A DNA stretch of 64,000 nucleotides from an uncultured Paracoccaceae bacterium (GCA_938049225.1 CALICM010000038.1:1-64000); one strand, 5' to 3'; positions 1 to 9,321 are shown, numbered from the stretch's first letter. Numbers and translations: made by a program. Notes: generated by a model not told the origin, from the sequence alone.

Positions 1-33
1 CCCTCTGGCCCGGGCGGGCCATTCACCCCCTGA
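1..33 (+). CDS. C-terminal end of an upstream gene, possibly glcD (partial)
   Basis: Frame 1 is open from the window edge to a TGA at 31-33 and gives only ten residues, ending in GGPFTP. Position upstream of glcE and glcF, in the usual glcDEF order, suggests the end of the FAD-linked glycolate oxidase subunit GlcD. Ten residues cannot identify a family, so this rests on gene order alone. Confidence 0.3.
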   Translation, partial: PSGPGGPFTP

Positions 34-67
34 GGATATTTGATGGACAGTAGAAGGCCTGGGCATA

Positions 68-1189
68 GTGACACCGACAAGTGAACGTGAATTGGCCGAG
101 GTTGTGACCGAGGCGGCCACAGCGGGCATGCCCTTGCGGATCCGCGGCGGCGGATCGCGGGCGGGGCTGGGGCATGCGGTGGTGGGCGACGTGCTGGACA
201 CCGGCGGGCTGTCCGGCGTGACGCTTTATGAGCCGGGGGCTTTGACCCTGGTCGCACGGGCGGGCACCCCGATGACCGAGGTTGAGGCAGCACTGGCCAG
301 CGAGGGGCAACAGTTGCCGTTTGAGCCGATGGATCATCGGGCGCTTTATGGCGGCGGCGCGCCCACGATTGGCGGTGTGGTCGCAACCAATGCCTCGGGG
401 CCCCGGCGGATCCAGGCCGGGGCGTGCCGGGACAGTTTGATCGGTGTGCGCTTTGTGGATGGGCGGGGGACGATCCTGAAGAACGGTGGGCGGGTAATGA
501 AGAATGTCACCGGTTATGATTTGGTCAAGCTGATGGCGGGGTCGCAGGGCACCTTGGGCGTGCTGACCGAGGTAAGTTTCAAAGTGCTGCCAGCGGCCGA
601 GGCCGAGGCCACGGTGATCGTCCAGGGGCTTGGGCCCCACCAGGCGGTGGCGGCGATGAGCGCGGCTTTGGGGGCGCCCTATGATGTCAGCGGTGCGGCG
701 CATTTCACCGGGCCGGATGGCGCGCGGACTCTGGTGCGGGTCGAGGGGTTTGAGGGCTCGGTCACTTATCGTGCCGGGCAGTTGAAGGATCTACTGGGCG
801 CGCACGGAGTGGTCGAGGTCGTTTCAGACGCGGCAATTTGGACGGAGCTGCGGGACGGGCGCCCAGTGGTTGAGGGCGAGGGCGATGTATGGCGGATCTC
901 GGTCAAGCCGACCGATGGCGCGGCGGTGGCGGCGGCCCTTGGGCCAGAGGCCGCGGTGCAAATGGATTGGGGCGGCGGGCTTGTCTGGGCGCGAGTGACA
1001 CCCGGGCGCGACATTCGTTCGGCGCTGGACGGGATCGCGGGGCACGCGACCTTGATGCGGGCATCCGACCAAACCAAGGCGGCGCTGGGGGTTTTCCCGC
1101 CCGAGCCAGCGGCTTTGACCCGGATCAGCGCCGGTCTGCGGGCCCAGTTCGATCCCAAAGGGATTCTCAACCCCGGTCGGATGGGCTGA
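68..1189 (+). CDS. glcE: Glycolate oxidase FAD-binding subunit GlcE
   Basis: GlcE is the smaller FAD-binding subunit of the membrane-associated glycolate oxidase that converts glycolate to glyoxylate. The 373-residue product has the FAD-binding PCMH-type fold: the N-terminal LRIRGGGSRAGLG segment, then GGVVATNASGPRRI and the VTGYDLVKLMAGSQGTLGV block around residues 143-165, and a C-terminal DPKGILNPGRMG tail typical of this flavoprotein class. The start is a GTG at 68. An in-frame TGA at 41-43 leaves no ATG upstream, and the first residues (TPTSERELAEVV) fit the family start. glcF follows 48 nt downstream on the same strand, so an operon is likely. Confidence 0.93.
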   Translation: MTPTSERELAEVVTEAATAGMPLRIRGGGSRAGLGHAVVGDVLDTGGLSGVTLYEPGALTLVARAGTPMTEVEAALASEGQQLPFEPMDHRALYGGGAPTIGGVVATNASGPRRIQAGACRDSLIGVRFVDGRGTILKNGGRVMKNVTGYDLVKLMAGSQGTLGVLTEVSFKVLPAAEAEATVIVQGLGPHQAVAAMSAALGAPYDVSGAAHFTGPDGARTLVRVEGFEGSVTYRAGQLKDLLGAHGVVEVVSDAAIWTELRDGRPVVEGEGDVWRISVKPTDGAAVAAALGPEAAVQMDWGGGLVWARVTPGRDIRSALDGIAGHATLMRASDQTKAALGVFPPEPAALTRISAGLRAQFDPKGILNPGRMG

Positions 1190-1237
1190 ATGAGATACAT
1201 GCCAAAAGTGATCACTGCCGGGAAACGGAGGCCTTAG

Positions 1238-2548
1238 ATGCAGACGAATTTTTCTTCCGAGCAGTTGAAAGACCCGGCGATCCAGCGCTCGAACGAAGTG
1301 CTGCGAACCTGTGTGCATTGTGGCTTTTGCACCGCGACCTGCCCGACCTATCAAGTGCTGGGGGATGAGTTAGACAGCCCGCGCGGCCGGATTTACCTGA
1401 TCAAGGATATGCTGGAAAACAGCCGCCCGGCGGATGAAAAAACCGTCAAGCATATCGACCGCTGCCTGTCCTGCCTAGCGTGTATGTCGACCTGCCCCTC
1501 GGGCGTGCATTACATGCATCTTGTTGATCATGCACGCGAATATATCGAGCAAACCTATAAACGGCCACTCTCGGATCGTCTATTGCGCTGGGTTCTGGCG
1601 CGGATCTTGCCCTATCCGACACGGTTTCGGCTGGCACTGCTTGGGGCCAAGATCGGCAAGCCTTTCGCGTTTTTGATGCCCGATGCGCGGCTGAAGGCGA
1701 TGCTGGCGATGGCGCCCAAGACAATCCCCCCTGTCAGTCGGTTGGACGATCCGCAGGTACTGCCCGCCATCGGCCCGCGCCGCAAGCGCGTGGCCCTGAT
1801 GACGGGCTGCGCGCAACGGGCGCTGAACACCGATATCAATACGGCGACGATTCGCCTTTTGCAGCGGCATGGCTGCGAGGTCGTGGTTGCCGAAGGTGCG
1901 GGCTGTTGTGGGGCGCTGACGCATCACATGGGAAAAACGGCGGAAAGTCACAGCACTGCCGCCAGGAACATCCGTGCCTGGGTGCGCGAGATGGATGGCG
2001 CGGGGCTGGATGCGATCGTCATCAACACAAGCGGCTGCGGCACCACTGTAAAAGACTACGGGCATATGTTCCGCAATGGGGACTTAGCGGCGGACGCGGC
2101 CCGGGTCTCGACCCTGGTCAAGGATATTTCCGAGGTGATGATTGATCTGGGCTTGGCGCAGGCAGATAAGGCTGTGCCGCTGCGCGTCGCCTATCATTCC
2201 GCCTGCTCGTTGCAGCATGGGCAGCAGATCAAGACCCACCCGAAAACACTGCTTAAATCGGCGGGCTTTACGGTGCTTGAGCCACAAGATCCACATCTGT
2301 GCTGCGGTTCAGCGGGGACGTACAACCTGATGCAGCCCGAGATTTCGGGGCAGCTCAAAGCGCTAAAGGTGAGTAGTCTTGAGAAAATACAGCCAGAGGT
2401 TATCGCCGCGGGCAACATTGGCTGTATGATGCAGATCGGCGGTGGTACGAAAGTGCCTATTGTTCATACAGTTGAGCTTTTGGATTGGGCAACGGGAGGC
2501 CCAACTCCGCCACAACTTTTGGGCCGGATTGCCTTATCGGCCGAATAA
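1238..2548 (+). CDS. glcF: Glycolate oxidase iron-sulfur subunit GlcF
   Basis: This is the Fe-S electron-transfer subunit of glycolate oxidase, passing electrons from the flavin subunits to the quinone pool. Two ferredoxin-type 4Fe-4S motifs are visible: C25-x2-C-x2-C-x3-CP and C76-x2-C-x2-C-x3-CP. Two CCG (heterodisulfide-reductase-like) domains follow, with GCCGALTHHMG in the middle and CCGSAGTYNL near the C-terminus. Length (436 aa) is normal for GlcF. It starts at an ATG preceded by GGAGG a few bases upstream and sits directly behind glcE. Confidence 0.95.
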   Translation: MQTNFSSEQLKDPAIQRSNEVLRTCVHCGFCTATCPTYQVLGDELDSPRGRIYLIKDMLENSRPADEKTVKHIDRCLSCLACMSTCPSGVHYMHLVDHAREYIEQTYKRPLSDRLLRWVLARILPYPTRFRLALLGAKIGKPFAFLMPDARLKAMLAMAPKTIPPVSRLDDPQVLPAIGPRRKRVALMTGCAQRALNTDINTATIRLLQRHGCEVVVAEGAGCCGALTHHMGKTAESHSTAARNIRAWVREMDGAGLDAIVINTSGCGTTVKDYGHMFRNGDLAADAARVSTLVKDISEVMIDLGLAQADKAVPLRVAYHSACSLQHGQQIKTHPKTLLKSAGFTVLEPQDPHLCCGSAGTYNLMQPEISGQLKALKVSSLEKIQPEVIAAGNIGCMMQIGGGTKVPIVHTVELLDWATGGPTPPQLLGRIALSAE

Positions 2549-2609
2549 AATAGCCACATTCGTAAGCGACTGTTGATCTTGCGTTAATATGCAAGTGATA
2601 AGGGTTGGG

Positions 2610-3461
2610 ATGATGATTTTGCGCGCGATAACAGTGATCATGGTGTTGTTCGTCGGTACGGCGTCAGCCCAAGATGCAACGACGCTCCGCAAATTGACCG
2701 AGGCTGAGGATGCGCGGGCCTGGCAGGCCGTCGGCCGTCTGGACTTGGACAATTCGGGGTTCTGCACAGGTGCACTGATCACGGAACGGCATGTCCTGAC
2801 CGCAGCGCATTGCGTGTTCGAGCGGCGTACCGGAAAAATGTACGAGCCTGGGCGCATCGTATTTCGCGCCGGGCTGCGCAATGGCCGCGCGACTGCCAGC
2901 CGGCGTGCACGACGTTTTATCGTACATGAAAATTACTTGTTTGATGACACGGACAAAATGAATCGGGTTGCGACCGACGTGGCGATTGTTGAGTTGGACC
3001 GCCCTATCCGCGACGCAACGGTGATCCCCTTTGAACGGTACGAGCGTCCGCGCACAGGTGACCGCGTGATGGTGGTGTCCTATGCCGCCGGACGCGAGGA
3101 TGCGCCGTCGCTGCAAGAAGCGTGCCACATGTTGGACGTCCGCGGCGATGTTTTAGTCTATTCCTGTGATGTGACCTTTGGCGCATCGGGATCGCCGGTA
3201 TTTGTGCAGTCGGCCACCGGCCCCAAGATCGCGAGTGTGATGTCGGCCATGGCGCAATGGAAGGATCAGCCGGTGTCTCTTGCGGCCTCGCTCGGGGCGC
3301 CCTTGGATAGTTTGCTGCAGCAACTCGTGGTCACGGATCCTGTGTTCCGCTCGCTTGCAGCACCCAAGCAGGGAAATACACGGCGGTCCATCGCGGCGCA
3401 ATTGGGTCGAACCCCGACCGCCACCAAGGGCGGTGGTGGTCTGCCGCAAATCACCCGCTAA
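2610..3461 (+). CDS. Secreted trypsin-like (S1 family) serine protease
   Basis: An N-terminal signal peptide (hydrophobic core ITVIMVLFVG, likely cleavage after TASA) is followed by a chymotrypsin-fold protease. From the chosen start the catalytic triad reads H67 (LTAAHC), D123 (TDVAIV) and S193 (FGASGSP). The small-residue GASGSP in place of GDSGGP is common in bacterial trypsin-like proteins. The C-terminal 40 residues are basic and low-complexity. I chose the ATG at 2610 because AAGGG lies six bases upstream and the signal peptide starts cleanly there. An in-frame ATG at 2589 has no ribosome-binding site. Substrate is unknown, and no chaperone or inhibitor gene is adjacent. Confidence 0.85.
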   Translation: MMILRAITVIMVLFVGTASAQDATTLRKLTEAEDARAWQAVGRLDLDNSGFCTGALITERHVLTAAHCVFERRTGKMYEPGRIVFRAGLRNGRATASRRARRFIVHENYLFDDTDKMNRVATDVAIVELDRPIRDATVIPFERYERPRTGDRVMVVSYAAGREDAPSLQEACHMLDVRGDVLVYSCDVTFGASGSPVFVQSATGPKIASVMSAMAQWKDQPVSLAASLGAPLDSLLQQLVVTDPVFRSLAAPKQGNTRRSIAAQLGRTPTATKGGGGLPQITR

Positions 3462-3916
3462 ACGCGTTCGCAGCTCCGGCCAGTTTGATCTGATCGACTG
3501 GTAGTCTGAATATCCTTTAGCCAGCTATCGGCTTACGCAGCTTTGTTTGGCATTTTTGGGACTTATGCATGGTGCGAACACCACCTTTATCAGCCGACTG
3601 AGTGAGGTGGCAAAACCCTCAATCTGTTTCTTTAAAGAGCGCACAAACCATCCTCTATTCGGCTTGATTGACGGTCATGAATCCCCAGTCGGGCATGGTC
3701 CTTGGCCACTTTGCGCGAAATGGGCACCGACGATGACGACGCGTGGGTGATTTTGAATGCTGGTGCGCTTGCACCTGGTCATCCGCATGGCATGTCGGGC
3801 GCTCAGCTGTCGTGGACGGCGGCGTTGGAGCTAAGGCTTGGGGGGGGTCGCTATGCACGTTACACAATATGCGTTAGCGTCGACCAAAGCAAAACGATGA
3901 TTATTGAGGCTGCAAA
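3462..3916. other. Intergenic region with no recognisable gene
   Basis: Only short, unrelated reading frames occur here. One on the plus strand (3702-3920) ends in an ATGA overlap with the HD-domain gene, so it could be a decayed upstream partner, but its 72-residue product resembles nothing I know. Base use is closer to non-coding DNA than to the flanking genes. A disrupted IS remnant lies less than 1 kb downstream, so this stretch may be part of the same scar. Confidence 0.5.
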
Positions 3917-4480
3917 ATGACATCAGGTATCACCATAATCGACCATTCGGACCGGATCGAGGCGCTGTTTGCGCCCTATAAGGACATCATCGGCAAGGAC
4001 TATGATGCTTATCGTGGGCACGTATATCGCATCTTGACTTACGCAATGCATTTTCTGGATGGCGACGAAGCGGCGCGGCCTTTGGTCGAAACGGCGTTCG
4101 TCTATCACGATATCGCGCTTTGGACCGAGAATGAACTGGCCTATCTTGAGCCATCCGAAGAATACGCCCTGCGCGATAATGAAAAGCACGGCTGGGGTCT
4201 GGACCCCGAAGAGCTGCGCGCCGCGATCCATTGGCACCACAAGGTGCTGCCCTATCGCGGCCCACATCAGCGCGTGGTCGATGCGGTGCGCCGCGCTGAC
4301 TGGATTGATGCCACTGACGGAAAAATCCGCAAAGGCCTGAGCAAGGCGCAGGTCGCCAAGGTTCAAAACGCAATCCCCAACTACGACTTTGGGGCGGTGT
4401 TGCAGCGCTTGGCCGGTGATCTGGGCGGCAATAAAGTCCGCGGAAACCTGCGGGTTCACCGGCATGTATTCAAATGGTGA
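3917..4480 (+). CDS. HD-domain phosphohydrolase-like protein
   Basis: This 187-residue soluble protein has HD-superfamily features. A histidine lies in the RGHVYRILTYAMHFL helix near residue 34, followed by the metal-binding His-Asp pair in FVYHDIALWT near residues 60-69, and further histidines lie in AAIHWHHKVLPY near 108-119. HD proteins are metal-dependent phosphohydrolases acting mostly on nucleotides, but the substrate cannot be inferred here. The ATG overlaps the stop of a short frame upstream (ATGA) and GAGG lies before it. Genes on both sides are unrelated. Confidence 0.72.
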   Translation: MTSGITIIDHSDRIEALFAPYKDIIGKDYDAYRGHVYRILTYAMHFLDGDEAARPLVETAFVYHDIALWTENELAYLEPSEEYALRDNEKHGWGLDPEELRAAIHWHHKVLPYRGPHQRVVDAVRRADWIDATDGKIRKGLSKAQVAKVQNAIPNYDFGAVLQRLAGDLGGNKVRGNLRVHRHVFKW

Positions 4481-4496
4481 GAAAGGGCTGACCATT

Positions 4497-4914
4497 TACG
4501 CGCAAATGTGTTTGATGCCACATCTGACACGCTCTTCTTTGCATCGATGTTTGTAGCGGCATGGCATCTTGCGCATGCCAGACGTGAGCAGTGACAAGCC
4601 AAAGCGGCATAGGTTCAAGCGCTACCCCATCGGCTTCTTTCACATCGACATTGCCGAACTCAGGATTGGGGAGGGAAAGCACTATCTCTTTGTCGCCATT
4701 GCCCGAACCTGCACGTTCGCGGTTGCGCCGCTGACGGCGAAGGCCGATCGCAAAACGGCCTGGGAGTACCTCGAACACATGCTCGAAACCGATGTCCTAC
4801 AAGATCCACACGATCCTGAAGGACAATAGCATCCAGCTCACCGAGCAGCCCCGGAACCGCGATAGCGTCCCTTTCGGCAAGACGCGGTTCGATATGATCT
4901 GCGAGGGCGTGGGT
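4497..4914 (+). pseudogene. Degenerate IS481-family transposase fragment
   Basis: Translation recovers an IS481-type integrase core in pieces. PHLTRSSLHRCL precedes an in-frame TAG at 4554, where relatives have Gln. RHGILRMPDV, YPIGFFHIDIAELR and HYLFVAIART (the first DDE aspartate region) follow. A frameshift near 4785-4795 then leads to YKIHTILKDNSIQL and RFDMICE. Similarity stops abruptly after about 4914, so the C-terminal third with the catalytic Glu is missing. It carries at least one nonsense mutation, one frameshift and a 3' deletion, so it is not functional. No terminal repeats could be found. Confidence 0.85.
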
Positions 4915-5140
4915 TTCTTAGCCATTGGTCCGGGGACACCGCCGCGCGGGATCGAGATTCGCTTCGACAAAGGGTGTTTAACTTTCATTCGGAAGGCGCA
5001 TGAAGGTCCTCTATATCTTTGGGAGGCGCTGACAGGGCTTTCTTGATAACCTTCACAATAGGAACAACGCCATCTACGCCAAAGTAATCTTGCGGATGCG
5101 CACACTTGACCACCCTACCAAACCCCCGCATATCCCCCTG

Positions 5141-6940
5141 ATGACCGACCTCTCAAAGATCCGCAACTTCTCCATCGTCGCCCATATCGATCACGGGAAA
5201 TCCACCCTGGCTGATCGGCTGATCCAGTCGACCGGCACCGTGCAGGACCGGGATATGAAAGAGCAGCTGCTCGACAGTATGGATATCGAGCGCGAGCGCG
5301 GCATCACCATCAAGGCCAATACCGTGCGGATCGATTACCGCGCGCAGGACGGGCAGGACTATACGCTCAACCTGATCGACACCCCCGGGCACGTCGATTT
5401 CGCCTATGAGGTCAGCCGGTCGATGCGCGCGGTCGAGGGCTCGCTTCTGGTCGTCGATGCCTCCCAAGGGGTCGAAGCGCAGACGTTGGCCAACGTCTAT
5501 CAGGCCATCGATGCGGATCACGAGATCGTCCCGGTGCTGAACAAGATCGATCTGCCAGCCGCCGAGCCGGACCGGGTGCGTGAACAGATCGAGGATGTGA
5601 TCGGCATCGATGCGTCCGAGGCCGTCGAGATTTCGGCCAAGACCGGCCTGGGCATCGGGGACGTGCTGGAGGCGATCGTCACGCGCCTGCCTGCGCCCAC
5701 CGGTGACCCAGACGCGCCGCTGAAAGCCATGCTGGTCGACAGCTGGTACGACGCCTATTTGGGAGTGGTCGTTCTGGTGCGCATCCTCGACGGATATCTG
5801 CGCAAGGGCGACCGGATCAAGATGCTGAACACCGGTGCGGTTTACCCGGTCGACCGCGTCGGCGTCTTCCGCCCAGCGATGGCGCAGGTTGATGTCTTGG
5901 GCCCGGGCGAGATCGGCTTTTTGACCGCCTCGATCAAACAGGTCCGCGACACCAAGGTCGGCGACACGATCACCACCGAGAAGAAGGGCTGCGAGACACC
6001 GCTGCCGGGCTTCCAACCCTCGGTACCCGTCGTCTTTTGCGGGCTCTTCCCCGTCGATGCCGCCGATTTCGAGGATCTGCGCGAGGCGATCGAGAAACTG
6101 CAACTGAACGACGCCAGCTTCTCGGCCGAGATGGAAACCTCGGCCGCGCTGGGCTTTGGCTTTCGCTGCGGGTTTCTGGGGCTTTTACACCTCGAGGTTA
6201 TCCGCGACCGGCTGGAGCGTGAGTACGACATCGACCTGATCACCACCGCCCCTTCGGTGATCTATCACATCCACATGAACGACGGCACGGTGCAAGAGTT
6301 GCACAACCCCGCCGACATGCCCGACCTTACTTATGTTGATCATATCGAGGAGCCGCGGATCAAAGCCACGATCCTGGTGCCCGACGACTATCTGGGCGAT
6401 GTGCTGAAACTGTGCCAGGACCGGCGCGGGGTGCAGCTGGACCTGACCTATGCCGGGTCGCGCGCGATGGTCGTCTATGACCTGCCGCTGAACGAGGTGG
6501 TCTTTGACTTCTATGACCGGCTGAAATCGGTGACCAAGGGCTATGCCAGCTTTGATTATCAGATGATCGGCTATTCCGAGGACGCGCTGGTCAAAATGCA
6601 GATCCTGGTCAACGACGAACCCGTGGACGCGCTGTCCACCATGGTGCATCGGAACCGGGCCGAGGCCCGCGGCCGGGCGATGGTCGAAAAGCTGAAGGAA
6701 CTGATCCCCCAGCACATGTTCAAAATCCCAATCCAGGCCGCCGTCGGGGGCCGGATCATCGCCCGCGAGACCCTGTCAGCGCTGCGCAAAGACGTCACCG
6801 CGAAATGCTATGGCGGGGATGCGACGCGAAAGAAGAAGCTGCTGGAGAAGCAGAAGGCGGGGAAAAAGAGGATGCGGCAGTTCGGGAAAGTGGATATACC
6901 GCAGGAGGCGTTTATTTCGGCGTTGAAGATGGATGGGTAA
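5141..6940 (+). CDS. lepA: Elongation factor 4 (LepA), ribosome back-translocase GTPase
   Basis: LepA is a translational GTPase that acts on stalled or mistranslocated ribosomes. The 599-residue protein has the G1 loop AHIDHGKST at residues 13-21, a G2 region with [17 protein letters not shown] (G3) and NKID (G4). The EF-G-like domains and the LepA-specific C-terminal domain follow, ending in [19 protein letters not shown]. The frame is open upstream to 5090, but [17 protein letters not shown] at 5141 is the conserved family start. A foreign-looking gene begins three bases after its stop. Confidence 0.97.
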   Translation: MTDLSKIRNFSIVAHIDHGKSTLADRLIQSTGTVQDRDMKEQLLDSMDIERERGITIKANTVRIDYRAQDGQDYTLNLIDTPGHVDFAYEVSRSMRAVEGSLLVVDASQGVEAQTLANVYQAIDADHEIVPVLNKIDLPAAEPDRVREQIEDVIGIDASEAVEISAKTGLGIGDVLEAIVTRLPAPTGDPDAPLKAMLVDSWYDAYLGVVVLVRILDGYLRKGDRIKMLNTGAVYPVDRVGVFRPAMAQVDVLGPGEIGFLTASIKQVRDTKVGDTITTEKKGCETPLPGFQPSVPVVFCGLFPVDAADFEDLREAIEKLQLNDASFSAEMETSAALGFGFRCGFLGLLHLEVIRDRLEREYDIDLITTAPSVIYHIHMNDGTVQELHNPADMPDLTYVDHIEEPRIKATILVPDDYLGDVLKLCQDRRGVQLDLTYAGSRAMVVYDLPLNEVVFDFYDRLKSVTKGYASFDYQMIGYSEDALVKMQILVNDEPVDALSTMVHRNRAEARGRAMVEKLKELIPQHMFKIPIQAAVGGRIIARETLSALRKDVTAKCYGGDATRKKKLLEKQKAGKKRMRQFGKVDIPQEAFISALKMDG

Positions 6941-6943
6941 AAA

Positions 6944-8023
6944 ATGATTGAATATGGCGACATCGAGATCGCAGAAGAAGATGATGAAGATGAAGATGAA
7001 TTCTATGTTACTTATGATATAACTACGTATCCAAGTGATTTAAGCATACAAGTTTTGGTTGATCAATTCAATGATGGTGATATTGTCATTCCACACTTTC
7101 AGCGTGATTTTGTTTGGACAATTAAACAATCATCTCTATTGATCGAGTCTTTTCTACTCGGCCTTCCTGTTCCACCAGTTTTCTTCTACATAGACAGCGA
7201 CAACAAGAACCTTGTCATTGATGGGCAGCAGAGAATTCGATCTGTTGTTGACTTTCTGGGCGGATTCTTTGGGCCGGAGGATAGCCGAGGCCGTCGAAGG
7301 ATATTTCGACTTGAGGGCATTGACAGCAGAGCACCTTATTCGAGGAGTAGCTTCGAAACCCTCGATGATACCTATAAGAGAAAAATAAAGAATTCCGTCA
7401 TTAGAGCTATAAATATAAGGCAGATTTCACCGGATGACTCCGGCACAAGCATGTATCATATATTCGAAAGACTTAATACAGGCGGCACGCCACTGAGCCC
7501 TCAAGAGATAAGAAATTGCGTATTCCACGGAAATATTGTCGAAAAACTTGATAGTTTGAATAGAGACAGCAATTGGAGGCAGATAATTAGAAATAACAAA
7601 CTAGACAAACGAGGCAGAGATGCAGAAATGATACTCCGAATACTGGGATTATCTATGGGCTGGCGGTCCTATGAGAAACCTATGAAGGAGTATTTAAATA
7701 AGACCATGAAAAAGTTTAGAAGTGCAAATTCTTCTGACCTGGAGGCGTTCGAAACGGATTTTCGAAAAACAGCAATTTCAATTATAGAGAAACTCGGGGA
7801 AAAACCGTTCCGGATTAGTGGCCCACTAAACGTGGCGGTTTTGGACTCGGTTTTCTCCGCCGCTCTATCGCTGAAGGGTGAATTGCCGGGAGATTTTTAC
7901 GATCGATACAATCGTTTGGTTAGAGATGCCGAATATATGAGCTATGTTAGCAGTTCTACTGCGGACACGCAGCAGGTTCGCCGCCGAATTGAAAAGGCTA
8001 TTGATTACTTAGTGACTCCTTAA
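6944..8023 (+). CDS. DUF262-domain protein (GmrSD/ParB-like), probable defence component
   Basis: DUF262 proteins carry a ParB/Srx-like fold and occur in modification-dependent restriction (GmrS side) and other conflict systems. Family motifs are visible: IPHFQRDFVW at 49-58, DGQQR at 93-97 and FERLNTGG at 174-181. The C-terminal half is helical. The 359-residue protein lacks the DUF1524 HNH nuclease half found in fused GmrSD enzymes. The very acidic N-terminus (EEDDEDEDEF) is unusual. Base composition is strongly AT-rich compared with lepA, which ends three bases upstream, so transfer is likely. An HEPN-type gene follows 10 nt downstream. Role in defence is inferred from family and neighbour. 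Confidence 0.83.
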   Translation: MIEYGDIEIAEEDDEDEDEFYVTYDITTYPSDLSIQVLVDQFNDGDIVIPHFQRDFVWTIKQSSLLIESFLLGLPVPPVFFYIDSDNKNLVIDGQQRIRSVVDFLGGFFGPEDSRGRRRIFRLEGIDSRAPYSRSSFETLDDTYKRKIKNSVIRAINIRQISPDDSGTSMYHIFERLNTGGTPLSPQEIRNCVFHGNIVEKLDSLNRDSNWRQIIRNNKLDKRGRDAEMILRILGLSMGWRSYEKPMKEYLNKTMKKFRSANSSDLEAFETDFRKTAISIIEKLGEKPFRISGPLNVAVLDSVFSAALSLKGELPGDFYDRYNRLVRDAEYMSYVSSSTADTQQVRRRIEKAIDYLVTP

Positions 8024-8033
8024 GAGACCATTT

Positions 8034-8531
8034 ATGGTGGATTTCACTATCTCGGATGACATTTTTGACCATCTAAAAACAGTCGTGCCGCAGCTCGATG
8101 ACCTATACTTGTCTTCCAAGTATGCTGGGTTTGCCGCTGTTTCGGCGGTTGCTGTTTTTGAGCTGAATGTGAAGCAGATAATTTTTTCTTTTTGTAAAAA
8201 GAAGCATCACGTATTTGGCGATTTTGCAGAACGTCAATTTGATCGCATAAATGGAAGAATAAAACTAGATAACCTCAGTAAAGACTACACGAAAGCGTTT
8301 GGTGAAAAATATGAACTGAAATGGAAGAGGAAGATTGATGATGCGGAGAATAAATTTCTCGAGAAAGAGCGGCGATCACTAAAAAATAGCTATACTAATA
8401 TTATAAACTGGCGGAATGAATTTGCGCATAGTGGTCGCGTTCCACCTTTCGCAACGTTTGACGAAGTTCTGCAAGCATATGGCGATGGCAAGCTGGTGAT
8501 TGAATGCTTTGGGACTTCGCTAACTAGGTGA
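8034..8531 (+). CDS. HEPN-domain protein (predicted RNase), partner of the DUF262 gene
   Basis: The 165-residue product is mostly helical and carries RNEFAH at residues 127-132, matching the Rx4H motif of HEPN ribonucleases. The context WRNEFAHSG is typical of the RiboL-PSP/MAE_28990-like HEPN groups. It is AT-rich like its upstream neighbour, on the same strand with a 10-nt gap, so the two probably form one operon and one module. HEPN proteins of this kind usually act as RNA-cutting effectors in toxin-antitoxin or abortive-infection systems. That role is inferred here. No signal peptide or membrane segment is visible. Confidence 0.7.
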   Translation: MVDFTISDDIFDHLKTVVPQLDDLYLSSKYAGFAAVSAVAVFELNVKQIIFSFCKKKHHVFGDFAERQFDRINGRIKLDNLSKDYTKAFGEKYELKWKRKIDDAENKFLEKERRSLKNSYTNIINWRNEFAHSGRVPPFATFDEVLQAYGDGKLVIECFGTSLTR

Positions 8532-8578
8532 TCCAACTTTTGCTGGCTATCGCAACAAGGCCGTTAAAATGTCACTCC

Positions 8579-8717
8579 GCCCGGCGTTTACGCCGGGCAG
8601 CGCCCGACCCGCCCCCAGGGCGGGCGCTGCCCTCTCCAAGTTAGGTCAGCGCTGCAGCAAACACCTAACCCCGGGGCTTTGCCCGTTCGTGACCGAAACC
8701 GTCCACCGGACGGTTTC
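8579..8717. repeat. Three consecutive perfect hairpins (REP-like or terminator cluster)
   Basis: Hairpin 1 spans 8579-8598 (GCCCGGCGT, loop TT, ACGCCGGGC). Hairpin 2 spans 8596-8631 (outer arms GGCAGCGC and GCGCTGCC with inner CCGCCC-cca-GGGCGG). Hairpin 3 spans 8695-8717 (GAAACCGTCC, loop ACC, GGACGGTTTC). None has a strong T-run, so they look more like repetitive extragenic palindromes than classical intrinsic terminators. They mark the switch from the AT-rich island back to GC-rich DNA. Confidence 0.6.
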
Positions 8718-8784
8718 CGGGAAGTTCACTCACCCCCGGGGCGCCGCCCGTTCAGGTCTGGAACCCACCGCAAAGCAGAACCGC

Positions 8785-8940
8785 TCAGAACAGCCCGTCC
8801 CGCTCGGCCAGCGTGTCCGCGCCCACGGCGGCACCGGCGCCCACCACCAGCGGCACGCAGGCCGAGGTGCTGGCGGCCCCGCCAAAACTGCGATCAACAT
8901 CCAAAGTGGCGGTCTCATGACTTTCCTTTCTTAAAGCCAG
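8785..8940 (-). pseudogene. Possible remnant of a small Gly/Ala-rich lipoprotein-like gene
   Basis: A minus-strand frame ending at 8785 encodes ...ACVPLVVGAGAAVGADTLAE followed by RDGLF-stop. That Cys-start, Gly/Ala-rich, acidic-tail pattern recalls the short lipoproteins of Rhodobacteraceae. The frame has no credible start codon or signal sequence in phase. An ATG with AAAGGAAAG before it exists one frame away (near 8918), which would fit a frameshifted gene. I am not sure this was ever a gene. The rest of 8718-9006 shows nothing. Confidence 0.25.
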
Positions 8941-9006
8941 AGATCATTAAGTGCGCATCCTAGCGCCCCTCCCCCGCTGGCTCCATAAGAAAACAGGGAC
9001 TACCAT

Positions 9007-9321
9007 CTACCTATCCAACGCCTGAATATACGCCGTCAAATCATCCACCTCATCGGGCCACATGATTGCGCCAAACTCGGGCATATTCGCGTGGTACGGC
9101 GGGAAATAGATCCGGCTGCGGATCTGCTGTTCGTCCCGGAACCGGGCGATCGCGGCGAAGCTGGGCGGATACTCTTTGTCCGGCCCTCCCAAATCGATAT
9201 TATGGCACGCTGTGCAATATTCCTTGGCCAATCGCCCCCCTTTGACCACATCGCCCTTCGATTGCGCCACCGCGCTGCCGCCCAGCGCAAGCCCTGCCAA
9301 AACCCAAATAATGATCCGCAT
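9007..9321 (-). CDS. Small periplasmic c-type cytochrome
   Basis: The 104-residue product has a signal peptide (MRIIIWVLAGLALGGSAVAQ) and one haem-binding CTACH at residues 36-40. A likely axial Met lies in ANMPEF near residue 80, giving a class I monohaem cytochrome. The frame is open ten residues further upstream, but the ATG at 9321 is preceded by AGGAGGGG and starts the signal peptide. A perfect TTGAT-N4-ATCAA box lies 48 bp upstream, so expression under low oxygen by FnrL is likely. The redox partner is unknown, as no oxidase genes adjoin it. Confidence 0.9.
   Translation of the reverse strand: MRIIIWVLAGLALGGSAVAQSKGDVVKGGRLAKEYCTACHNIDLGGPDKEYPPSFAAIARFRDEQQIRSRIYFPPYHANMPEFGAIMWPDEVDDLTAYIQALDR

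Noticed and set aside
5090-5140. Extended start of lepA
   Set aside because: The extra 17 residues have no similarity to LepA, whose conserved start is at 5141.
8569-8934. Plus-strand coding frames between the HEPN gene and the cytochrome gene
   Set aside because: The translation is Pro/Arg-rich low complexity running through three hairpins, with no ribosome-binding site.
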